NCBI RefSeq assembly: GCF_001427145.1
Contig: NZ_LMGL01000001.1
Span: forward strand, 543,540 to 607,539
Reading direction: 5' to 3'
Source of the DNA: Microbacterium sp. Root166
Lineage (GTDB): Bacteria; Actinomycetota; Actinomycetes; Actinomycetales; Microbacteriaceae
Length of the DNA stretch: 64,000 bases
This document shows positions 1 to 8,732 of the stretch, piece after piece. Position numbers and translations under genes: made by a program. Under the pieces are notes generated by a model that worked only from the letters and a program-made list of their open reading frames with translations, had not been told where the DNA came from and searched no databases. Position 1 is the stretch's first letter. Each line of letters opens with the position of its first letter.

Positions 1-1375
1 CACGAGCGCGCAGCAGCGCCTCGTCCAGTTCGGGATAAGTGACCTCGCCCCAGTTCGTGCCACCGGAGTAGTAGCGCGTCCACACCGTCGGGAATCCCGC
101 CGACGCGGTCGAGCCGAGGAAGATGCCGTAGTCGCCGGCTGCCTGCCGCTGCGCGAGGGTGGCGGCATCCACCGATGCCAGTGTGACGTTCAGGCCGATC
201 TCGCTGAACTGCTGCTGGTAGTAGGTGGCCTGGTCGGTCAGCGTCTGGAAGTAGACGAGTTCCGTGTCAGGACTTCCACCCTCGTCCAGGTACTCCTGGA
301 CGAGCGCCTTGGCCTTCTTCATATCCTGGTCGTTCGTCATTCCTTCCGCGCACGCGGGCGAGCCCTGAGCGAACGGAACACAGGAAGGGTCGGCGTTCCA
401 GATCTGGGTGCCGCCGAACAGCACCTGAGCCGTCACCTCGGGATCGAGCGCCATCGTCATGGCCTCACGGACGCGCTCGTCGCTGCCCGGCTCCGTCGTG
501 CCGTTGGGAATCAGAGCCTGCCCGCCGGTCGGCACCGGAAGCAGCACCAGGTTCGGAAGATCAGCGACGGCATTCCATGCGTTGCCCTGGATGAGACCGA
601 GATCCTGACCGCCTGAGACCAGCGCGTCGGTACGCGTCTGCGAGTCGACCATGACCGTGTAGACGACGCCGTCGAGATACGGCTTGCCGTCATCCCAGTA
701 GTCGTCGTTCTTCGCCAGCACGAGCTTGTCGTCGGGGACCCAGGACTCGAAGATGAAGGGACCGGCCCCGACAGGGTTGGAGTTGAACGCAGCGGGATCC
801 GCGAGAGCCTTTGGTGAGCCGATGAGGCTCGCCGATGACGAACCTGTGAGCGCGAGCGGGAAAGAGCCGCTCGGCGCGGACAGCGTGATCGTGACCTCAT
901 ACTCCCCCGTCGCGTCCATCGTCTCGATTCCCGAGAGCATCGCCTTGGCGGTGCTCGTCGAGTCGGGTGCGATGTGACGCTGGAGGTTGAAGATGACGGC
1001 CTCGGCGTTCAGAGGTTCGCCATCGGTGAATGTCACGCCGTCGCGCAGTTCGAGCGTCCACACCTTGGCGTCGTCCGACGAGATCGACTTCGCCAGCTTC
1101 GGGTAGACCTCGTCCGTGAGGTCGTCGCGCATCAGCAGCGTGTCCATCACCTGCGCAGCGCGCTCGATGCCGGTGCCCACGTTCGCAAGCTTCACGGGGT
1201 CGAAGCCCGGCATCTCGCCCAGAGCGGCGACCTGCGCCACACCGCCCGGCATGATCTCGGCCGCCGCGCTCGGCTCTGCGGGAGTGCCGCTGTCAGAGCC
1301 CGCACACGCGCTCAGCGTGAGCGCGAAGACCGCTGCCGCTCCCGCAAGTCCCAGGCGAATCCGCTTGTTCTTCAT
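1..1375 (-). CDS. ABC transporter family 5 solute-binding lipoprotein (partial, C-terminus beyond window)
   Basis: The gene starts at 1375 (ATG, with AAAGGA about 8 nt upstream) and runs off the left edge, leaving about 458 residues. A lipoprotein signal with lipobox LSAC lies near residue 24, so the mature protein is probably anchored outside the membrane and captures a substrate for an ABC importer. The body has the family 5 (DppA/OppA-type) features: PGFDPVK near the N-terminus, the RDGVTFTDGEPLNAEAV block, RHIAPDS and the GAGPF block. It is a close paralogue of the binding proteins at 11862-13445 and 49207-50793. No permease or ATPase is visible; they may lie to the left of the window. 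A TGATCAAAAATC palindrome sits 76 nt upstream. The substrate is unknown; a steroid or its side-chain acid is only an inference from context. Confidence 0.93.
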   Translation of the reverse strand, partial: MKNKRIRLGLAGAAAVFALTLSACAGSDSGTPAEPSAAAEIMPGGVAQVAALGEMPGFDPVKLANVGTGIERAAQVMDTLLMRDDLTDEVYPKLAKSISSDDAKVWTLELRDGVTFTDGEPLNAEAVIFNLQRHIAPDSTSTAKAMLSGIETMDATGEYEVTITLSAPSGSFPLALTGSSSASLIGSPKALADPAAFNSNPVGAGPFIFESWVPDDKLVLAKNDDYWDDGKPYLDGVVYTVMVDSQTRTDALVSGGQDLGLIQGNAWNAVADLPNLVLLPVPTGGQALIPNGTTEPGSDERVREAMTMALDPEVTAQVLFGGTQIWNADPSCVPFAQGSPACAEGMTNDQDMKKAKALVQEYLDEGGSPDTELVYFQTLTDQATYYQQQFSEIGLNVTLASVDAATLAQRQAAGDYGIFLGSTASAGFPTVWTRYYSGGTNWGEVTYPELDEALLRAR

Positions 1376-1450
1376 CGAGCATCCTTTCGGCCGCCCCACA
1401 TTGCACGGCGCTTCCCGGCCGCTGCTCTGCGGCGTCACGATCAGTCTGGC

Positions 1451-1467
1451 GGATTTTTGATCAAAAG
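1451..1467. promoter_or_regulatory. Candidate operator, motif A site 1
   Basis: The reverse strand reads TGATCAAAAATCC, matching the TGATCAAAGATCA palindrome found at five other promoter positions in the window. The perfect 12-bp palindrome TTTTGATCAAAA spans 1455-1466. It lies 76 nt upstream of the first solute-binding lipoprotein. A second small dyad, ATGAT-AAAC-ATCAT, follows at 1480-1493. The binding protein is not known. Confidence 0.5.
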
Positions 1468-1526
1468 TCACCCCGTTGCATGATAAACATCATGTAACGA
1501 ATTCCGCTCGGCGGGAGCGGCTCTTG

Positions 1527-3935
1527 TCACACCGATCGGGGCTGGAGGCCGATCAGGCCATTCTTCGTCCACGCGGCGAGCTGCGCGTCGGCCACCCCCA
1601 GCATCTCGCCCAGCACGCGCGCGTTGTCACGCCCGAGCGTGGGTGCCGGAGTCCGGGGCACGCACGGCGTTCGTGAGAGCCGCACCGGCGACGACGGATA
1701 GGGCTTCAGGCCGACCCACTCCCGGTCCTGCTCGTGGAACGCATCGGCGAGGAACTGGTCGGCGAGGATATCGGCAGCCGACGCCACCCGTGCCGCCGGC
1801 ACCCCCGCAGCGCGCAGCTCGGACGCGGTGCCGGCCGCCTCACGCGTCGCGCAGCGCGCGGCTGCCCAGGCGCGCACCTCGTCCGCCCACTCCATGCGCA
1901 TCTCGGCGGCGTCCCATGCGGGATCAGCACCGCCCAGGACCCGCGCCACCGCCGCCCACTCGGCGTCGTCCGTCGCCGAGAGCACGATCCATTCGTCCTC
2001 GCCGGCAGCGGCGAAGCACCCGCTCGGCGACGCACCCGGCACGGTGCTCCCCCTCCGCTCGGGAACGGCGCCCCGCAGCTGGGTCGCGAGCAGCTCGGCG
2101 CCCACGTGCGTGACGAGGGCCTCCAGCTGCGCGACTTCGATGCATCCGCCGTGCCCTGTTCGCCTCCGGTCCCGGAGCACGAGGGCGGCCGCGAGGGCGC
2201 CGAGAAGACCGGCGTTCGGGTCGGCGTGCTGCTGTGCGATCACCTGAGGAATGCCGTCGGGGTACCCGCACCGGCTGGTGAGGCCGGCCACCGCCTCGGT
2301 CACCAGCGCGGTGGCCCGGAAGTGAGACCACGGCCCCTCGCGACCCATCCCGGGCATCGAGACGATGACGAGATCCGGCCGCGCCAGTCGCAGCGCGTCG
2401 TCGGTGAGGCCCAGGTTTCCCATCACGCGGGGCGTGAAGTTCTCCACGAGCACGTCGGCAGAAGCGACCAGCTGGAGAAGGATGCTGCGGCACTCGGCAT
2501 CCGTCAAGTCCAGCGTGATGCCGAGCTTGCCCTCGTTGACGCCGTTGAACATGGGCGAGGTCTCCCACAGCTGCTCGACGGCTTCGTCCGGCCCGGTGAA
2601 GAACCGCCGTGCGGTGCGCACCCAGTCCGTGCGTCCGACGGACTCGACCTTGATGACCTGGGCGCCCAGGTCCGCCAGGAGCTGGGTCGTGTAGGGTCCG
2701 GCCCACCCCGCCGTGAGGTCGACGACACGGGTCCCCTCGAAGGGGAGCGATGACGTTGTGGCGTCGCCCGCGGCCGGCGACTCGCGCACCGCATCCAACC
2801 AGTCGGCGTCCACGGCGGCGTCGTGCTCGCCGGGTCGGGGCGCGACCGCAGCGGCCGTCCAGGGAAGATGCGGAATGCGCACCGGCGCGCCTGTCGCCCT
2901 CACCACGACCGCTTCGCGGCCCATGCGCACCGGGAGCCGGTCGAACCAGTCGCGGGCGACGAGCTGCGGAAGCTCGAGCACCTCGTCCAAGGTCGTCACC
3001 TCGCCCACCAGATGGCCGAGCAGCTGCGCGAGTTCCATCAGCTCTCGCTTCTCACGCGTGACCAGCAGCGCCGCGAGCCGTTGGAGATCGTCGGAATTGG
3101 ACGGCCGTCCCTCTCGCGCGGACGGGTCGGCGCCGACGGCGTCCTCGCCGAAGACAACGGCCCACAGCGACGCCCAGGCCCGCGCGGCGGACGAGCTGAC
3201 GCTGACGTGGCCGTCTGCGGTCGCGAAGACCCCCCAGGACTGCCCGGGCTCCGTCGTCCGGCGGGGGCGGAGACGCCCCGTGCAGGCGTATCCCGTCACA
3301 TCGAACATCGTGGAGCCGAGCGCGACGTCGATCTCGCGCACCTCGACGAGCTGTCCGCCTCCGCCCGCTTCGGCGACAATCAGCGCCGCGATGGCGGCGA
3401 GCGCCCCCGCCGCGCCGCTGAGGTGCGCGACGTAGTCACCACCTGCCGCCACCGGCGGGCCGTCGGAGGCGCCCTGCACACTCATCCATCCGGCCATCGC
3501 CATGAGCGTCGGATCCGTGGCGGGTTCGCCGGCCCGCGGCCCCGTCACCCCGAACGGTGTGATCGCCACGAGCGGGGTTCCCGGGCAGCGCGCCGCGAAC
3601 TCGCGCGGATCCACGCCCAGCGCGTCCGCGTCGGCGCCGACAGCAGAAGTCAGCACGAGGTCCGCGGCTTCCTGCAGGCGGTGGAGCCGCCGCAGGGCGC
3701 CGGGATCGCCCGGGTCGATGCCCACGCTGCGCTTTCCCGCGTCGCCGTGCAGACGACGCGCCTCGACGTCGACGTCGACGGGTGCGTCTTCGCCAGCGAC
3801 TCCGACGCGATCGACGCGCACCACATCGGCTCCGAATCCCGCCAGCAGGCGCGCGCACCACCTCGCAGCGAGATCGGAGCCGAGCTCGAGCACGCGGACT
3901 CCGGCGAGTGCGCGCGGCGTCCGGTCGTCGGTCAC
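1527..3935 (-). CDS. Fused double family III (CaiB/BaiF) CoA-transferase
   Basis: This 802-residue protein carries two complete CaiB/BaiF-type CoA-transferase units in one chain; ordinary members are about 400 residues. Unit 1 spans roughly residues 8-380, with LAGVRVLELG, FGADVVRVDRVG and a GGDYVAH segment holding the likely catalytic Asp. Unit 2 spans about 400-790, with GTRVVDLTAGWAGPYTTQLL, LADLGAQVIKVE and ADPNAG. Family III enzymes move CoA between carboxylic acids through an aspartyl-CoA anhydride; the known enzymes are interlocked dimers, so the fusion may be a built-in dimer. It starts with GTG at 3935, overlapping the TGA of the upstream crotonase (GTGA), and is the last gene of a coupled operon. 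The substrate, perhaps a steroid-derived acid, is inferred from context. Confidence 0.88.
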   Translation of the reverse strand: MTDDRTPRALAGVRVLELGSDLAARWCARLLAGFGADVVRVDRVGVAGEDAPVDVDVEARRLHGDAGKRSVGIDPGDPGALRRLHRLQEAADLVLTSAVGADADALGVDPREFAARCPGTPLVAITPFGVTGPRAGEPATDPTLMAMAGWMSVQGASDGPPVAAGGDYVAHLSGAAGALAAIAALIVAEAGGGGQLVEVREIDVALGSTMFDVTGYACTGRLRPRRTTEPGQSWGVFATADGHVSVSSSAARAWASLWAVVFGEDAVGADPSAREGRPSNSDDLQRLAALLVTREKRELMELAQLLGHLVGEVTTLDEVLELPQLVARDWFDRLPVRMGREAVVVRATGAPVRIPHLPWTAAAVAPRPGEHDAAVDADWLDAVRESPAAGDATTSSLPFEGTRVVDLTAGWAGPYTTQLLADLGAQVIKVESVGRTDWVRTARRFFTGPDEAVEQLWETSPMFNGVNEGKLGITLDLTDAECRSILLQLVASADVLVENFTPRVMGNLGLTDDALRLARPDLVIVSMPGMGREGPWSHFRATALVTEAVAGLTSRCGYPDGIPQVIAQQHADPNAGLLGALAAALVLRDRRRTGHGGCIEVAQLEALVTHVGAELLATQLRGAVPERRGSTVPGASPSGCFAAAGEDEWIVLSATDDAEWAAVARVLGGADPAWDAAEMRMEWADEVRAWAAARCATREAAGTASELRAAGVPAARVASAADILADQFLADAFHEQDREWVGLKPYPSSPVRLSRTPCVPRTPAPTLGRDNARVLGEMLGVADAQLAAWTKNGLIGLQPRSV

Positions 3936-4714
3936 GCTCGCGCGGCCCCTACCGGGCTCCCGCCTCGGGGTTCAAGGAACTCGGCGTCGCCGTCGCCGCG
4001 TCGCCGCTGGATCTCCAGGCGCAGCTCCAGCGCGGCGTCGACCAGCTCTTGCGGCACCGGGGGCGCAATACGCCGGAGCAGTGCGCGGTTGTCGCGGATG
4101 ACCTCCTGCGGCATGGCAGCGATCTCGCGAGCCGCCGCCAGTGCGGTGTCGAGCAGCTCGCCGTCGTCGCAGACGCGGTTGACGAGGCCCATGTCGTACG
4201 CGCGCTGGCCCGGCACCTTCATGCCGAAGGCGAGCTCCTGCGCCGCGGCGCGGCTCAGATTCATCCAGAAGCCGGTCTGCCAGCCGTGGAGGATTCCGCG
4301 GGGTACCTCGGCGATCTGGAACGTGGCCGAGCGCGACGCCACGCTGAAGTCGACGGCCCGGGTCCCGAGGTAGAACCCCGCGCCGCCGGCGTAACCGTTG
4401 ACGGCCGCGACCAGCGGCTTGGGCGAGTTGTTCTCCATGAACAGGTCGGTGTTGGCCGACGTCGCCTGGTCCTGCAGCCGGGCGCCCGCCTCGGCGCCCT
4501 CCTTGATGTCTCGGCCCGCGCAGAACGCGCGGCCGGTGCCGGTGATGACGGCAACCCGGAGGTCGTCGTCCTCGGCGAGGGTGCGGTACGCCTCACGGAG
4601 CTGGCCGAGCATGACGGCCCCCATGGCGTTCATGCGCTCCGGGCGGTTGAGCCGGATGACGGCGACTTCACCGGATCGCTCGAACTCGACGAACGTCTCT
4701 TCGGCGTCTGTCAT
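3932..4714 (-). CDS. Enoyl-CoA hydratase/isomerase family protein (crotonase fold)
   Basis: A 260-residue crotonase. The N-terminal strand block VAVIRLNRPERMNAMG, the oxyanion-hole segment AFCAGRDIKEGAEAG and the second oxyanion segment NGYAGGAGFYLG are all visible. The usual acidic catalytic segment reads AEVPRGILHG, so only one clear Glu is seen; it may be an isomerase, a hydrolase-type crotonase or a hydratase. The start at 4714 has AAAGGA 8 nt upstream and the ATG overlaps the preceding crotonase stop (ATGA). The stop overlaps the GTG of the fused CoA-transferase. Tight coupling to two CoA-transferases suggests it acts on the CoA esters they form. Confidence 0.9.
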   Translation of the reverse strand: MTDAEETFVEFERSGEVAVIRLNRPERMNAMGAVMLGQLREAYRTLAEDDDLRVAVITGTGRAFCAGRDIKEGAEAGARLQDQATSANTDLFMENNSPKPLVAAVNGYAGGAGFYLGTRAVDFSVASRSATFQIAEVPRGILHGWQTGFWMNLSRAAAQELAFGMKVPGQRAYDMGLVNRVCDDGELLDTALAAAREIAAMPQEVIRDNRALLRRIAPPVPQELVDAALELRLEIQRRRGDGDAEFLEPRGGSPVGAARA

Positions 4715-5523
4715 TGCGGATTCCTTTCGTCGGGGGCCGACTGGCCCTGGGCGGACGGCCACCGCGGCGTCCGTTTCTCGAGGAAGGCGCACGCGCCCTC
4801 GCGCGCGTCGGCCGAGCGGACGGCCTCCATGAGGATGGGCCGCTGCTTCTCGAAGAACTCCGACTCCGCCCAGTCGGCGGAGTCGTCGATGATGCGCTTG
4901 GTCGCGGCGACGGCCACGGGCGAGTTGGCGGCGATGACGGCGGCGAGCGCATGCGCGGCGGGGAGGGCTTCGCCGTCGTCGACGACCCGGTTGAGCACTC
5001 CCCACGCACCGAGCTGTGCGGCCGTCACGGTGACGCCGGTGAGAAGCAGCTCGACGGCAACGCTGCGCGGGGCGCGCTGCAGAAGCCGGAGGATGCCGCC
5101 TCCGCCCGCCACCAGGCCCCGCGACACCTCCGGGAGCATGAAGCGCGTCGACCGGCCCGCCACGATGAGGTCGCAAGCCAGGGCGATCTCGAACCCACCG
5201 CCGGCGGCGAAGCCCTCGACGGCGGCGATGAGCGGCTTGCTCGCAGGACGCTCGACGATGCCCGCGAAACCGCGTTCTGTCATCGGCGAGTCGTCCGGGG
5301 ATCCGAGATTCTTGAGGTCGTTGCCCGCGCAGAATCCCGCACCCGCACCGTGCAGGATCCCGACGCTGAGCGTCGCGTCCGTGTCGAGTTCATCGAGCGC
5401 TGCATGGATGCCACGCGCGACGGCGCCGTTGACGGCGTTGCGCGCGCTCGGCCGATTGAGGGTGATCACGAGGGTGCGGCCGTTCCTGGTCGTCATCACC
5501 TCGGGCACCGCGGCGTCCGGCAT
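4711..5523 (-). CDS. Enoyl-CoA hydratase/isomerase family protein (crotonase fold)
   Basis: A 270-residue crotonase with VITLNRPSARNAVNG, GFCAGNDLKNLG and EGFAAGGGFEIALAC, which build the CoA pocket and oxyanion hole. The catalytic region reads LPEVSRGLVAGGGG, with one conserved Glu. It starts with ATG at 5523, overlapping the TGA of the upstream fused CoA-transferase, and its stop overlaps the next crotonase start; all links in this operon are 4-nt overlaps. It differs clearly from the neighbouring crotonase at 3932, so the pair may catalyse successive or alternative steps rather than being a recent duplication. A longer upstream frame exists but holds no family sequence, so the start at 5523 is preferred. 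Confidence 0.9.
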   Translation of the reverse strand: MPDAAVPEVMTTRNGRTLVITLNRPSARNAVNGAVARGIHAALDELDTDATLSVGILHGAGAGFCAGNDLKNLGSPDDSPMTERGFAGIVERPASKPLIAAVEGFAAGGGFEIALACDLIVAGRSTRFMLPEVSRGLVAGGGGILRLLQRAPRSVAVELLLTGVTVTAAQLGAWGVLNRVVDDGEALPAAHALAAVIAANSPVAVAATKRIIDDSADWAESEFFEKQRPILMEAVRSADAREGACAFLEKRTPRWPSAQGQSAPDERNPQ

Positions 5524-7988
5524 CACGGCTGCACCACCTTCCCGCCCCGCGAGCCGCGAGGCTCGGTTCCGCTGAGACCGTGAACCTCGAGGTCGTCCAC
5601 CGTCTCCGAGTCGATGCCGAGCCAGTCGTCGAGCACAGCTCGGGTGTCGGCCCCGAGCGTGGGGGCCGGCTTCCGCGGCACGATGGGTGACCCCGACAGC
5701 CGGAACGGCGCTGAGGGGTACGCATGCTCTCCGACGAAAGCCCTGTCGGTGCGATGGAAGAATCCCGATGCTGCGAGCTGAGGGTCCGAAAGCACCTCGC
5801 GGGCCGACTGCACCGACGCCGCCGCGACGCCCTCGGCTTGCAGCGCGTTCGCCGCCGAGCGGCGGTCGCGGGCTGCGACGAAGTGCGCGACGGCTTCCGG
5901 CGCCGCCGAGCCGACGACCCGCTCGAGGGCCGCCGCATCTGTCGTGGACACCACCACCCATTCGTCGGCGCCGGCCGCGGGCCAGCAGCCGGACACGACG
6001 GCGCCCGGCATCGAGTTGCCGCGCCGGGGCGGCTCCTGTCCGGTCGCCTGGAACTCGAGCAGGTCGAACGAAAGGTGGTGTGTCATCGCCTCCACCTGGG
6101 CGATCTCGATGTGCTGCCCGCGCCCCGTCCGCCGCGCCGCGCGCAGGGCGCCGATCACCGCCCACGCGGCGACCAGGCCCGCGTTGGGGTCGGCGGGGCT
6201 CGTCTGGATCACTTGCGGAGGCCCGTCGGGGTGGCCGCCCCGCCCGGTGAGCCCGGCCATGGCCTCGGTGACGAGCGCGGTGCTGCGGAATGCTCCCCAG
6301 GGTCCGCCGGCACCGAAGCCCGGCATGGAGACCATCACCGCGCCGGGATTGAGCTCGTGGATCGCATCGTACGAGAGGCCGAAGGACGCCATCACGCGCG
6401 GAGTGAAGTTCTCGATCACGATGTCGGCCGCGAAGGCGAGCCGGCGGGCGATGTCGCGACAGCGTTCATCGGCCAGGTCGAGCGTGATGCCGCGCTTGGA
6501 CTCGTTGACGCTGTTCCACAGCGGCGACATCTCCCACAGCCAGTCGGGGTCGCCCACTCCCCCGGTGAACATGCGGCGTGCCGTGCGCCACCAGTCGGTG
6601 CGAGTGATCGACTCCACCTTGACGACGTCGGCTCCGAGGTCAGCCAGCAGCTCCGTGGCGTAGGGCCCCGCCCAGCCCATTGTGAAGTCCAGCACCCGCA
6701 CCCCCCGCAGCGGCGGCTCGGACTGGTCGGGCTCGGCGGTGGCCGCCAGGCCGATTCTGCCGGAGGATCCGCGCGACGCGCGAGCGGCGAGTGGAGGCGG
6801 CGCGAAGACCGTTCCGGTACCCGGGCGCGCGGCCCGGACCTCTGCGAGCACGTCCGCGGTGTGCTCTCCGAGCGCAGGCGCGCGGAGTCCGCCGTAAGCT
6901 GCCGTGCGCCACGGCGTGTCGGAGAATCGGACCGGCGGACCGGGCTCGCGAACCCGCTGCGAGGGGTAGTCCACGTCGTCGAAGAAGCCGCGAGCATCGT
7001 GCTGTGGCGAGTCCAGCACCTCCGGGATCGTGAGGACTTCGCCGACGATATGGCCGAGCAGCTGGCACAGCTCGACGAGGTCACGCTTGTCGCGGCTGGC
7101 GATCAGGGCACTGAGCGCAGCGCGCACCTCCTCGCCGCTGGCCGCGACGGTCGGGTCGATCACCCACTCCGGCACCTCGTCGCCGAACACCGGGATCCAC
7201 AGTTCCTCCCACGCGATCATCGCCGAGCGGGCCGCGGCGATGTGGCCGTCGCGCGTGGCGAGTATCGCCCAAGGCTCGGCGGGATCGTTCGCGCGGCGGA
7301 CACGCTCCACGCCGGTGTACGAGTATGCGACGGTGTCGAAGATCTGCGTCGCGACGGCCACCTCCAGCGCCCGCACGTCGACGTGCTGCCCCCGCCCATC
7401 GCAGTCACGGGCCGTGAGCGCCGCCGAGATCCCGACGACCGCGGCGTTGCCGGACAGGTAGGACACGGCATCCGTTCCCGTCGACATCGGCTCGCGCCCG
7501 CGCTCGCCCTGCACGGCCATGAGGCCCGAGAGCGCGGCGATGACGAAGTCGTCCGCCGCGTGGCCGGCATACGGCCCTCGATCACCGAACGGGGTCAAGG
7601 AGGCGTGCACCAGATGCCGGTGACGGGAGGCGATCTCGTCAGATCCGAGGTTCAGCGCCGTCCGCTGCTCCGCGCCTGCGGACTCGATGAGGACATCGGA
7701 TGCCGCGAGCAGCCGCTCGAGCGCGGCCGCATCCGCCGGCGAGTCGGTGTCCAGCAGCACCGAGCGCTTCCCGGAGTTGCAGGCGGCGAAGCCTGTCGTG
7801 ATGTCGGCGCCGAGACCCGCGCCGAGGTCACGCAGCGGATCGCGCCAGCGGACGGTCTCCACCTTGATGACGTCCGCGCCGAGGCCCGCGAACACCCGCG
7901 CAGCGTACCCACCGGCGATACCGGTCGAAAGGTCCACGACGCGCAGCCCTGCCCATATGCCTGCACGTGTGCCGGCAGGGCCGCTCAA
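5523..7988 (-). CDS. Fused double family III (CaiB/BaiF) CoA-transferase
   Basis: This is the second double CoA-transferase of the operon, about 821 residues from a TTG at 7988. That TTG overlaps the TGA of the nitroreductase gene and has GAGGA 8 nt upstream; no in-frame ATG fits better, so the start is moderately certain. Unit 1 begins with WAGLRVVDLSTGIAGGYAAR and has a TGTDAVSYLSG segment with the likely catalytic Asp. Unit 2 begins near residue 410 with GVRVLDFTMGWAGPYATELL and has ADPNAGLVAAWAVIG. It shares architecture and many motifs with the 1527-3935 protein, and the two enclose a pair of crotonases. The role is CoA exchange between organic acids; the substrate is unknown. Confidence 0.86.
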   Translation of the reverse strand: MSGPAGTRAGIWAGLRVVDLSTGIAGGYAARVFAGLGADVIKVETVRWRDPLRDLGAGLGADITTGFAACNSGKRSVLLDTDSPADAAALERLLAASDVLIESAGAEQRTALNLGSDEIASRHRHLVHASLTPFGDRGPYAGHAADDFVIAALSGLMAVQGERGREPMSTGTDAVSYLSGNAAVVGISAALTARDCDGRGQHVDVRALEVAVATQIFDTVAYSYTGVERVRRANDPAEPWAILATRDGHIAAARSAMIAWEELWIPVFGDEVPEWVIDPTVAASGEEVRAALSALIASRDKRDLVELCQLLGHIVGEVLTIPEVLDSPQHDARGFFDDVDYPSQRVREPGPPVRFSDTPWRTAAYGGLRAPALGEHTADVLAEVRAARPGTGTVFAPPPLAARASRGSSGRIGLAATAEPDQSEPPLRGVRVLDFTMGWAGPYATELLADLGADVVKVESITRTDWWRTARRMFTGGVGDPDWLWEMSPLWNSVNESKRGITLDLADERCRDIARRLAFAADIVIENFTPRVMASFGLSYDAIHELNPGAVMVSMPGFGAGGPWGAFRSTALVTEAMAGLTGRGGHPDGPPQVIQTSPADPNAGLVAAWAVIGALRAARRTGRGQHIEIAQVEAMTHHLSFDLLEFQATGQEPPRRGNSMPGAVVSGCWPAAGADEWVVVSTTDAAALERVVGSAAPEAVAHFVAARDRRSAANALQAEGVAAASVQSAREVLSDPQLAASGFFHRTDRAFVGEHAYPSAPFRLSGSPIVPRKPAPTLGADTRAVLDDWLGIDSETVDDLEVHGLSGTEPRGSRGGKVVQP

Positions 7989-8677
7989 GGATGGATCCTC
8001 ACGGTCTCCTCGATCGTCGCCCGCTCGGTGCGGAACGCGTTCGCAGGGTGTGCGAGATCTTCGAAGCCCAGTGCGATGCCGCACACGAGGTGGCGGTCTT
8101 CCGGGATGGCGAGAACGCTGCGCACCGCACGCGGACGCAGCACCACCGCCGCCTGTGCGATGGCGCCGATGCTGAGGCTCTGCGCAGCGTTCAGCACATT
8201 GGCGACGAATCCGCCGCAATCGACGTAGCCGTACGGACCGAGGGCCGCCGGGCTCGAGACGATCGCGACGTGGGGCGCCCCGAAGAACTCGTAGTTCCGC
8301 AGCATCTGCCGGGTGCGCCCCGGCCGGTCGCCGCGCTCGATACCCAGCGCGTTGTACAGCGCATATCCCGAGCCGCGACGACGGTCGGCGTACTCGTTCT
8401 CGTAGCTTGCAGGCGGAGGGATGTCGCTGCCTCCCGCGGGGTTCGAGCGCACGTCCTCCAGAAGGGCATCAGCGAGCCGCCGGGTCGTCAGCGGTCCTGT
8501 CAAGTCGACCCGCCACGACTGCGCGTTGCACCAGGACGCCGTCTGCTGCGCGACGACGAACACGCGCTCGAGCCGGTCTGCGGGTACAGGGTCGGGGAGG
8601 AAGGCGCGCACGCTGTGACGGGCGAAGGCGAGATCGGCGAAATTCAGTGTGCTGACGTCGTCGGCAGTGGAGGTCAT
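7985..8677 (-). CDS. Nitroreductase family protein
   Basis: A 230-residue FMN-dependent nitroreductase-fold oxidoreductase. The N-terminal ARHSVRAFLPDPVPADRLERV block is the usual FMN-binding start of the family, followed by AQQTASWCNAQSWRV and, near the C-terminus, GIALGFEDLAHPANAFRTER. Family members reduce nitro groups, quinones or activated double bonds with NAD(P)H. It starts at 8677, almost back to back with the divergent tandem-MarR gene, and is first in the minus operon that continues with two fused CoA-transferases and two crotonases. In that setting reduction of an enone or an enoyl-CoA is more likely than nitro reduction, but this is inference. Confidence 0.88.
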   Translation of the reverse strand: MTSTADDVSTLNFADLAFARHSVRAFLPDPVPADRLERVFVVAQQTASWCNAQSWRVDLTGPLTTRRLADALLEDVRSNPAGGSDIPPPASYENEYADRRRGSGYALYNALGIERGDRPGRTRQMLRNYEFFGAPHVAIVSSPAALGPYGYVDCGGFVANVLNAAQSLSIGAIAQAAVVLRPRAVRSVLAIPEDRHLVCGIALGFEDLAHPANAFRTERATIEETVRIHP

Positions 8678-8697
8678 GGTCCAGTTATATGAGATTT

Positions 8698-8722
8698 GGC
8701 AAGTAGTTGCAAGCGGCAAGTA
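8698..8722. repeat. Direct repeat GGCAAGTA in divergent promoter
   Basis: GGCAAGTA occurs at 8698-8705 and again at 8715-8722, with a related TGCAAG at 8708-8713 between them. The repeats lie in the 55-bp gap between the nitroreductase and tandem-MarR starts, where an operator for the MarR-type protein would be expected. No function is demonstrated. Confidence 0.4.
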
Positions 8723-8732
8723 TTGTGGTCAC

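Noticed and set aside
2823..4373. A 516-codon open frame on the plus strand
   Set aside because: It lies antisense to the fused CoA-transferase and a crotonase, with no ribosome site or recognisable domain.
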